NCBI GenBank assembly: GCA_934754975.1
Contig: CAKVKI010000105.1
Location: 1 to 8,812, forward strand
DNA length: 8,812 bases
Direction of reading: 5' to 3'
DNA from: an uncultured Alistipes sp.
Lineage (GTDB): Bacteria; Bacteroidota; Bacteroidia; Bacteroidales; Rikenellaceae
Shown piece by piece: positions 1 through 4,796 of the stretch. Both the position numbers and the translations under genes were made by a program. Position 1 is the stretch's first letter. Each line of letters begins with the position of its first letter. The notes under the pieces were generated by a model that saw only the letters and a program-made list of their open reading frames with translations, made no database searches and was not told the origin of the DNA.

Positions 1-646
1 GAATACGGATGCCCGCGCGGCCCAGCGCCGTTTTGATGACTTCGAGCGTTCCCGAACCGCCCTCGCGCAGTACGAGCGGAATTTCGCGCAGGCGGTCGGT
101 CGTAATCGAATCGGTCCGCGCATAAGGACCGCCCGTGCGGGCCACCAGCACCAGTTCGTCGGGAGCGAAGAGCGTATAGTGCAGCCCCTGACGGCGGCTC
201 AGGCTCTCGACCATCCCCAGGTCGATGCCGTGTCCGCCGAGCGCCTGCTCGACCTGGTCGCTGTTGCCCGACATCATCGCGACCCGAACGCCCGGGAAGC
301 GCGTCGTGAATTTGGCCAGAATCGGCGGCAGCAGGTATTGGGCGATGGTCGTGCTGGCCCCGAGCCGCAGTTCGCCCACGGGGGCGTTCGAGCAGAGGCT
401 CATTTCGTACTGCATGCGGCGGTAGTCGTCGGCCAGCCGTTCGGCGCAGCAGAGCAGGGTCTCCCCGGCCCCCGTCAGTTCGAGACGGCTGCCGCGGCGC
501 ACGAAAAGCTGCACTTTATAGTGGGATTCCAGCTCGCCGACATGCTTGCTGACGGCGGGCTGCGAGATGAAAAGCTGTTCGGCCGTCCGGGTGAAGCTGA
601 GCGTCCGGGCCGCCGTAATAAAGACTTTGAGTCGGAAATCGTCCAT
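1..646 (-). CDS. LysR-family transcriptional regulator, C-terminal part cut off by window edge
   Basis: A reading frame from ATG at 646 stays open to position 1, giving 215 residues with no stop, so the gene is partial. Residues 1-60 form a typical LysR winged helix-turn-helix: it begins MDDFRLKVFITAA, and the recognition-helix region is TAEQLFISQPAVSKHVGELE (21-40), followed by LFVRRGSRLELTGAGE. The effector domain begins near residue 92 (ELRLGASTTIAQYLLPPIL). It continues through GIDLGMVE, the usual 'D(L/I)G(L/I)VE' strand of the periplasmic-binding-protein-like fold, and LREGGSGT near 193-200. Full LysR proteins are about 290-310 residues, so roughly 80-90 are missing. It would act as a cytoplasmic DNA-binding regulator; ligand and targets cannot be told from this fragment. 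Its partner gene is probably left of the window. It lies 333 bp downstream of nrnA on the same strand and is likely transcribed separately. Confidence 0.93.
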   Translation of the reverse strand, partial: MDDFRLKVFITAARTLSFTRTAEQLFISQPAVSKHVGELESHYKVQLFVRRGSRLELTGAGETLLCCAERLADDYRRMQYEMSLCSNAPVGELRLGASTTIAQYLLPPILAKFTTRFPGVRVAMMSGNSDQVEQALGGHGIDLGMVESLSRRQGLHYTLFAPDELVLVARTGGPYARTDSITTDRLREIPLVLREGGSGTLEVIKTALGRAGIRI

Positions 647-653
647 AACGTTC

Positions 654-661
654 CAAAATTA
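654..661 (-). promoter_or_regulatory. Possible -7 box (TAATTTTG) of the LysR gene
   Basis: Read on the minus strand, TAATTTTG fits the Bacteroidota -7 consensus TAnnTTTG. It lies only 7 bp before the ATG at 646, so the message would be leaderless or nearly so. No good TTG/TTTG stands at the expected 19-21 bp upstream; the nearest TTTTG is at 694-690, 28 bp away. The box could be a chance match in an AT-rich patch. Confidence 0.4.
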
Positions 662-669
662 ACAGGGCA

Positions 670-678
670 GTATCATAC
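670..678. promoter_or_regulatory. Short palindrome GTAT-C-ATAC upstream of the LysR gene
   Basis: GTATcATAC is a perfect inverted repeat with a one-base centre, placed 8 bp upstream of the putative -7 box. LysR regulators often bind short AT-containing dyads of ATAC/GTAT type near their own promoters, so this could be an autoregulatory operator. The palindrome is short and the assignment is only positional. Confidence 0.25.
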
Positions 679-905
679 GGCAGTCAGCGCAAAACACGAA
701 TCCGGAATACCGTACCGGCAGACATCAGCCCGAAAAACCCGGACGAACGCAGTAACCGACGGATATCGCGGTCGCAACCGGACCGCGGCGGCTCCGGCAA
801 GAGTGATGCGGCAGGAGCGATGCGGCCGGCCCGGACACAAAACCTCCGGTAAAACTTTCGGCCGAAAAACCATGTCCAAGCCGTCCTGCGATAAAACCAG
901 TCGTC

Positions 906-933
906 AAAAACCGTGGCCGAACGTTTTGCGGCC
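906..933 (-). terminator. Possible second terminator hairpin downstream of nrnA
   Basis: On the minus strand GGCCG (933-929) pairs with CGGCC (919-915) around a 9-base loop. The sequence then reads ACGGTTTTTG, a five-T run four bases after the stem. The stem is short, so this is a weak intrinsic-terminator candidate. It lies about 50-75 bp past the nrnA stop. Confidence 0.35.
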
Positions 934-956
934 GGGAATCCGGCGGGCGGAAACTG

Positions 957-978
957 CCGTCGGACGGGCTTCCGACGG
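957..978 (-). terminator. Hairpin immediately after the nrnA stop codon
   Basis: CCGTCGGA (957-964) and TCCGACGG (971-978) form a perfect 8-bp stem with a 6-base loop, starting one base after the TGA stop of nrnA. The minus-strand sequence after the stem (CAGTTTCC) has only three consecutive T, so it may be a weak or factor-assisted terminator, or an mRNA 3'-end stabiliser. Confidence 0.5.
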
Positions 979-979
979 A

Positions 980-2011
980 TCAGCCGAGATGCCCCTCTTC
1001 GGCGAACTCCTTTACCGACTTGATATAGTGCGCGATAGTTTCCTGCATCGAAAGGAATGATTTACCTCCGGCGGCGTTTTTATGGCCGCCGCCGCTGAAG
1101 TACTTGCGGGCGAAGAGGTTGACGTCGACATCTCCGCGCGAACGTAAGCTCACGCGGATGAACTTGCGGTGGGCCAGGAACATAGCCGACATTTTCATCT
1201 TCTTGACCGTCAGGGCGTAGTTTACGAAACCCTCGCTGTCGCCCTGCTGGAACTGAAAACGGCGCATCTCGTTCTCCTGCAGCGACATGTAGGCTACCGT
1301 ACCGTCCTGGATAATCTCCATCTTGCGGTCGATGGCGTAGCCGAAGAGCCGGGCGCGGCCTTCGGTATAGGCGTTGTAGACGTTGTTGTGGATATCGGGA
1401 ATATGGATGCCCGTCCCGACCAGCACGGCCACGGCGCGGAACAACTCGGGCGTAAGGAACGAGTAGGCGAAATTGCCCGTGTCGGTCATGATGCCCACAT
1501 AGAGCGCTTCGGCCATGCGGCGCGTAATGGCCTGTGCGCCGAACAGCGCCTCGACGATGGAGTAGACCAGAAAACAGGTACTCGACGAATCGGGATGCGA
1601 GAACGAGAGGTCGAAACCCTCGTCGGGCGAGAGATGGTGGTCGATCAGCACGCGGCGGGCCGTCGTGTTGGCGTCGATGGTTTCGCTGAGGATTTCGAGC
1701 CGCGAAACGGAGTTGAAATCCAGGCAGAAAAGGATGTCCGCTTCGGCGATGGCGCGGGCGGCGCGCCCCTCGGTATCGGTCTTGAAAATCAAAACCTCCT
1801 CGATGCCCTGCATCCAGTCGAGAAAATAGGGATATTTGTTCGGAACGATGCACGTCACCGTATGCCCAGCTGCCCGCAGCGCTTCGGCCCATGCCAGCGA
1901 CGATCCGACGGCGTCGCCGTCGGGATTGGTGTGCGACACGATCACGATCTGCTGATTGGCGGGGCTAAGCAGTTCCCGCAGGCGTTCGAGACGCTCTTTC
2001 GATAACTCCAT
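980..2011 (-). CDS. nrnA: NrnA-like DHH/DHHA1 phosphoesterase (oligoribonuclease / pAp phosphatase)
   Basis: A complete 343-residue protein, the usual length for NrnA. The DHH domain carries the metal-binding motifs in order: HTNPDGD (27-33), CLDFN with Asp98, IDHH (123-126) and MTDTGNF with Asp177. The C-terminal DHHA1 domain ends in the substrate-binding motif GGGHKNAAGG (307-316). Family members are cytoplasmic, use Mn2+ or similar metals, and degrade 2-5-nt RNA or pGpG-type dinucleotides and/or dephosphorylate 3'-phosphoadenosine 5'-phosphate from sulfur assimilation. Which activity dominates here cannot be read from sequence. The ATG at 2011 is preferred because a TATCTTTG promoter box lies about 30 bp upstream and the N-terminus aligns with the family. 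It is monocistronic on this evidence: a divergent gene lies upstream and hairpins follow the stop. Confidence 0.93.
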   Translation of the reverse strand: MELSKERLERLRELLSPANQQIVIVSHTNPDGDAVGSSLAWAEALRAAGHTVTCIVPNKYPYFLDWMQGIEEVLIFKTDTEGRAARAIAEADILFCLDFNSVSRLEILSETIDANTTARRVLIDHHLSPDEGFDLSFSHPDSSSTCFLVYSIVEALFGAQAITRRMAEALYVGIMTDTGNFAYSFLTPELFRAVAVLVGTGIHIPDIHNNVYNAYTEGRARLFGYAIDRKMEIIQDGTVAYMSLQENEMRRFQFQQGDSEGFVNYALTVKKMKMSAMFLAHRKFIRVSLRSRGDVDVNLFARKYFSGGGHKNAAGGKSFLSMQETIAHYIKSVKEFAEEGHLG

Positions 2012-2040
2012 TTCGGCTTGGTTTCGCTAAATGATCTTCG

Positions 2041-2071
2041 CAAAGATAGCAAAAAAGAAGAAGATATACAA
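2041..2071 (-). promoter_or_regulatory. Bacteroidota-type promoter of nrnA
   Basis: On the minus strand TTG (2071-2069) is followed after 20 bp by TATCTTTG (2048-2041), matching the -33 and -7 elements of Bacteroidota sigma-ABfr promoters. The box ends 29 bp before the ATG at 2011, leaving a short leader of roughly 20-25 bases. The spacer between the boxes is T-rich. There is no Shine-Dalgarno sequence, as usual in this phylum. Confidence 0.75.
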
Positions 2072-2112
2072 CCGCACCGCCCGGGACGTACAGAAATAGC
2101 ACGTTTCCATAC

Positions 2113-2126
2113 TCCGGAAAACCGGA
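2113..2126. promoter_or_regulatory. Inverted repeat TCCGG-AAAA-CCGGA in the divergent promoter region
   Basis: A perfect 5-bp dyad with a 4-base AAAA centre sits 8 bp upstream of the GH127 -7 box and about 40 bp upstream of the nrnA -33 element. It covers the place where the GH127 -33 box should be and where no good TTG is seen, which is where an activator or repressor site could lie. It could equally be a chance dyad. Confidence 0.3.
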
Positions 2127-2134
2127 ATATTCGT

Positions 2135-2142
2135 TAAATTTG
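2135..2142 (+). promoter_or_regulatory. -7 box (TAAATTTG) of the GH127 gene
   Basis: TAAATTTG matches TAnnTTTG exactly and lies 26 bp before the ATG at 2169. No convincing TTG/TTTG lies 19-21 bp upstream, which would fit a regulated promoter needing an activator, though that is inference. The leader has no Shine-Dalgarno motif. Confidence 0.65.
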
Positions 2143-2168
2143 TATCCACTGACCAAAACCCGATCCGC

Positions 2169-4193
2169 ATGAAAAGATTTACGCTCCTGCTGCTGGCCGG
2201 ACTGCTCCTGACCACCGCCGCGACTGCAGCGGCCCCCTACGCCAACAACCGTGCGCCGCTGCGCAAAAAACCCTTTGTCAAACTGCCGCTGGGCGCGATC
2301 CGCGCCGAAGGGTGGCTGCGCGACCAGCTGCAGCGCCAGGCCGACGGGCTGACGGGACACCTCGATTCGATCTATCCCCAGGTGATGGGTCCGCGCAACG
2401 GCTGGCTGGGCGGCGACGGCGACGTCTGGGAACGCGGTCCCTACTGGATCGACGGACTGCTGCCGCTGGCATACATCCTCGGCGACGAACGGCTGATCGA
2501 AAAGACCCGCCCGTGGATCGAACGGGCCATCGCCAGCCGGCAGGCCGACGGCTATTTCGGCCCCTCGGAGGACCGTCCGTTCGAGAGTGCGGCCATCCAG
2601 CGCGACAACGCCCGCGACTGGTGGCCCAAAATGGTGATGCTGAAAGTATTGCAGCAATATTACACCGCCACGGGCGACGAGCGGGTCATCGACCTGATGA
2701 CCGGATACTTCCGTTACCAGCTGCGCGAACTGCCCAAGACCCCGCTGGGGCACTGGACCTTCTGGGGCGAACAGCGCGGCGGCGACAACCTCGGCGTGGT
2801 GTACTGGCTTTACAACATCACGGGCGACGAATTCCTGCTGGAGCTGGGCGACCTGATCCACAGGCAGACGCTCGACTGGACCGGTATATTAGCCGGAGGA
2901 GAGGTGATTCCGACGCCCTTCTCGCTCCACTGCGTGAACCTCGCGCAGGGCATCAAGGAGCCGGTGGTCTACTACCAGCGCAGCAACGACCCGGCGCATG
3001 TCGAAGCCGTGAAGAAAGGGTTTGCGGACATCCGCCGCTATCTGGGCGTGCCGACGGGACTTTACGGCGGCGACGAGGCGCTGCACGGAGCCGCTCCTAC
3101 GCAGGGTTCGGAGTTCTGCACGGCGGTGGAGATGATGTACTCGCTGGAGGAGATGACCGAGATCACGGGCGACGTGCAGTTCGCCGACCACCTGGAGCGC
3201 GTGGCGTTCAACGCCCTGCCCACGCAGGCCACGGACGACTACGACGCCCGCCAGTACTACCAGCAGGTCAATCAGGTGATGATTACCGACCATCGCCGCA
3301 ATTTCGAGCAGAGCCACGACGGCACCGACATTCTCTACGGACTGCTGACGGGTTACGCCTGCTGCACGTCGAACATGCATCAGGGATGGCCCAAGTTCAC
3401 GCAGAACCTCTGGTACGCCACCCATGACGGCGGACTGGCGGCGATGGTCTACTCGCCCTGCCGCGTGACGGCCGAGGTGGCCGGCGGCGTGCGCGTGACG
3501 ATCGCCGAGCGGACGCAGTATCCGTTCGACGAGGAGATCCGCTTCGAAGTGACCATCGACAGCCGCCGGGCGAAGTCGGCGGAGTTTCCGCTCCGGCTGC
3601 GGATTCCGGGCTGGTGCGAAGGCGCGACGGTGGCCGTGAACGGCCAGGCCGTCGCTTCGCCGGCCAAGGGATCGGTCGCCGAAGTGCGCCGCACGTGGCG
3701 CACGGGCGACGCGGTGACGCTCCGACTGCCGATGCGGGTCGGCGTGAGCCGCTGGTACGAACGTTCGGCTGTGGTGGAGCGCGGACCGCTGGTTTACGCC
3801 CTGCGCATCGGCGAGAAGTGGTCGAAGGTCCGCAATCCGGGCAAGCAGATTTACGGCCCGTGGTATTACGAGGTGCGGCCGACGACCCCGTGGAACTACA
3901 CGCTCTTCGAGGAGGACATCCGCCCCGACCGCACGGACGAAGCGTTCAGGGTCGAGCGGCGCGAGGTCGGCGACGCCTATCCGTGGACGCTGGAAAACGC
4001 CCCGATAGAGATCAAGGCCCGCGGCCGCAGGCTCGACGAGTGGGCGCTCTACCAGGAGAGTGCGGGACCGCAGCCCTACAGCACCAACGAGACGGCCAAT
4101 CCCGCCGAGCAGATCACGCTGATTCCCTACGGCTGCACGACGCTGCGCATCACCGAATTCCCCGTAACGCGCCAGCTGCGCAGGGACTGGTAG
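2169..4193 (+). CDS. Secreted GH127-like (DUF1680) beta-L-arabinofuranosidase
   Basis: A complete 674-residue protein close in size to characterised GH127 enzymes (about 660). It starts with a signal peptide: MKRF, a Leu-rich core, then small residues with likely cleavage near ATA-AAP at 18-23. No lipobox Cys is seen, so a soluble periplasmic or secreted enzyme is expected. The (alpha/alpha)6 catalytic region shows GPYWIDGLLPLAYILGD (90-106), SEFC with Glu315 and Cys317, and YACCTSNMHQGWPKF (396-410) with Cys398-Cys399. In the Bifidobacterium enzyme HypBA1 the equivalent Glu-x-Cys and Cys-Cys bind zinc, and the first Cys of the pair is the nucleophile. Glu303 (GDEALHG) is a candidate acid/base, by position only. 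Beta-sandwich domains follow from about 425 (RLRIPGWCEGATVAVNG, ERGPLVYALR). The relative GH146 and the aceric-acid-active GH127 branch mean the substrate (arabinan, arabinoprotein or pectin side chain) is uncertain. No SusC/SusD genes accompany it here. Confidence 0.88.
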   Translation: MKRFTLLLLAGLLLTTAATAAAPYANNRAPLRKKPFVKLPLGAIRAEGWLRDQLQRQADGLTGHLDSIYPQVMGPRNGWLGGDGDVWERGPYWIDGLLPLAYILGDERLIEKTRPWIERAIASRQADGYFGPSEDRPFESAAIQRDNARDWWPKMVMLKVLQQYYTATGDERVIDLMTGYFRYQLRELPKTPLGHWTFWGEQRGGDNLGVVYWLYNITGDEFLLELGDLIHRQTLDWTGILAGGEVIPTPFSLHCVNLAQGIKEPVVYYQRSNDPAHVEAVKKGFADIRRYLGVPTGLYGGDEALHGAAPTQGSEFCTAVEMMYSLEEMTEITGDVQFADHLERVAFNALPTQATDDYDARQYYQQVNQVMITDHRRNFEQSHDGTDILYGLLTGYACCTSNMHQGWPKFTQNLWYATHDGGLAAMVYSPCRVTAEVAGGVRVTIAERTQYPFDEEIRFEVTIDSRRAKSAEFPLRLRIPGWCEGATVAVNGQAVASPAKGSVAEVRRTWRTGDAVTLRLPMRVGVSRWYERSAVVERGPLVYALRIGEKWSKVRNPGKQIYGPWYYEVRPTTPWNYTLFEEDIRPDRTDEAFRVERREVGDAYPWTLENAPIEIKARGRRLDEWALYQESAGPQPYSTNETANPAEQITLIPYGCTTLRITEFPVTRQLRRDW

Positions 4194-4224
4194 CAGGGTC
4201 GGGGCCGGCGGCACGGCAAGGCCG

Positions 4225-4304
4225 GAGCAGGCCGCAGGATATGCCGCGGCGGTCGGGCACGGCAGAGCAGACCGCAGGATTTGCCGCGGCGGTCAGGCAT
4301 GCCG
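4225..4304. repeat. Tandem duplication of a 40-bp GC-rich unit
   Basis: Units 4225-4264 and 4265-4304 match at 34 of 40 positions when compared base by base. Each starts gagcag, contains ccgcaggat and the 8-bp palindrome gccgcggc (4243-4250, 4283-4290), and continues ggcggtc. A degenerate partial copy may precede them (cggcggcacggcaagg, 4207-4222). The array begins about 30 bp after the GH127 stop and ends next to the unrelated 46-bp array. Confidence 0.8.
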
Positions 4305-4309
4305 GAAAC

Positions 4310-4538
4310 GGACGCTATACAGAAACACGGAGAAGCCCGAAACAGTCTCCGAAAAGGACGTTATACAGAAACCAGGGAAGTCCGAAGCAATCCCCGAAAA
4401 GGACGCTATACGGAAACACGGAGAAGCCCGAAACAGTCTCCGAAAAGGACGTTATACAGAAACACGGGAAAGCCCGAAGCAGTCTCCGAAAAGGACGCTA
4501 TACGGAAACACAGGGAAATCCGAAACAGCCCCTAGAAC
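4310..4538. repeat. Five-unit 46-bp tandem repeat array with two alternating subtypes
   Basis: Units begin at 4310, 4356, 4401, 4447 and 4493, each with GGACG(C/T)TATAC(A/G)GAAAC; lengths are 46, 45, 46, 46 and 46, and the last decays at its 3' end. Units 1 and 3 differ at a single base. Two positions alternate: units 1, 3 and 5 have GGACGC and CCGAAAC, while units 2 and 4 have GGACGT and CCGAAGC, so the structure is a roughly 92-bp dimer repeat. Each unit has a dyad. In units 1 and 3 CGGAGA pairs with TCTCCG around a 12-base loop (4328-4351, 4419-4442); unit 2 keeps a 4-bp stem GGGA/TCCC with the same loop length. The period is not a multiple of three, and there are no spacers as in CRISPR. 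Function unknown. Confidence 0.92.
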
Positions 4539-4564
4539 GGGTCTGTCCGGGAAGATGCGGAAAA

Positions 4565-4583
4565 GCCTGCGGCGTACGCAGGC
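4565..4583. other. Perfect 7-bp stem hairpin in the spacer
   Basis: GCCTGCG (4565-4571) pairs with CGCAGGC (4577-4583) around the loop GCGTA. No T-tract follows on either strand, so it is not a classical intrinsic terminator. It lies 26 bp past the end of the 46-bp array. Confidence 0.55.
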
Positions 4584-4638
4584 GGGGAAGCAATTCCGGG
4601 AAGGGGTTTCGGCGCATGCTGCGACACACCCTGAGAAC

Positions 4639-4669
4639 GGCGCACGGCGGCATCGGACCGCCGTGCGCC
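4639..4669 (+). terminator. Strong 12-bp hairpin, possible terminator of the GH127 transcript
   Basis: GGCGCACGGCGG (4639-4650) and CCGCCGTGCGCC (4658-4669) are perfectly complementary with a 7-base loop. This is one of the strongest dyads in the window. The downstream plus-strand sequence GGTTGCGTTTC is T-containing but not a proper T-tract, and the minus side reads GTTCTC. Because it lies upstream of the ABC-F promoter (4748-4777), it more likely ends upstream transcription than attenuates the ABC-F gene. Confidence 0.5.
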
Positions 4670-4692
4670 GGTTGCGTTTCAGGAAGGAGACA

Positions 4693-4733
4693 GCGGCCAG
4701 CAGTCCGGAACGGAACCGCGGCCGGCAGTCCGG
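4693..4733. repeat. Short direct repeat (16 bp, two copies)
   Basis: gcggccagcagtccgg (4693-4708) and gcggccggcagtccgg (4718-4733) match at 15 of 16 positions with a 25-bp period. The second copy ends 15 bp upstream of the ABC-F -33 element, so the pair could be a regulator site or residual local duplication. Confidence 0.6.
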
Positions 4734-4747
4734 TTTCGGGGCGACGG

Positions 4748-4777
4748 TTGGCGGTTCGGTATTTTTGCGTAGCTTTG
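4748..4777 (+). promoter_or_regulatory. Bacteroidota-type promoter of the ABC-F gene
   Basis: TTG (4748-4750), 19 bp, then TAGCTTTG (4770-4777) fits the phylum consensus well. The box ends 19 bp before the ATG at 4797, so the leader would be only about 10-15 bases, too short for an antibiotic-sensing leader peptide or attenuator of the kind that controls some resistance ABC-F genes. Confidence 0.75.
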
Positions 4778-4796
4778 CATACACAAAACACACATT

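Larger units (their letters stand above)
647..979. other. 333-bp spacer between nrnA and the LysR gene, no credible gene
   Basis: Open frames here (for example 673-879 on the minus strand) give Arg/Ala/Pro-rich translations without recognisable motifs and no ribosome-binding context, so I do not call a gene. The spacer holds several dyads: 767-787 (7-bp stem CGCGGTC/GACCGCG, 7-base loop), 856-867 (perfect 12-bp palindrome tttcggccgaaa), 915-933, 931-944 (5-bp stem GCCGG/CCGGC) and 957-978. The last is listed separately with the 906-933 element as possible nrnA terminators. Confidence 0.6.
4194..4796. other. 603-bp repeat-rich spacer between GH127 gene and ABC-F gene
   Basis: No credible protein gene is present. 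In order it contains a 40-bp tandem duplication, a five-unit 46-bp tandem array, a 7-bp-stem hairpin, a 12-bp-stem hairpin, a 16-bp direct repeat and the ABC-F promoter. No T-tract terminator lies right behind the GH127 stop, so GH127 transcripts may run through the repeats as far as the 4639-4669 hairpin. Frames remain open over long stretches because stop codons are rare in this GC-rich repeat sequence. Confidence 0.75.

Noticed and set aside
673..879. Minus-strand 68-codon ORF in the nrnA-LysR spacer
   Set aside because: No motif, no promoter box in position, and composition like other random open frames in this GC-rich DNA.
179..1060. Plus-strand 293-codon ORF
   Set aside because: It lies antisense to the LysR gene and the nrnA 3' end, uses a non-ATG start, and its translation has no family motifs.
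2889..4214. Minus-strand 441-codon ORF opposite the GH127 gene
   Set aside because: Its His/Arg/Ala-rich translation is typical of antisense shadows in GC-rich genes; the plus-strand frame has clear catalytic motifs.
4310..4538. CRISPR array
   Set aside because: Units are contiguous with no unique spacers, the 46-bp unit diverges along its whole length, and no cas genes are nearby.
4639..4669. Antibiotic-responsive attenuator of the ABC-F gene
   Set aside because: A good promoter lies downstream of the hairpin and leaves only a very short leader, so the hairpin would not be in the main ABC-F transcript.
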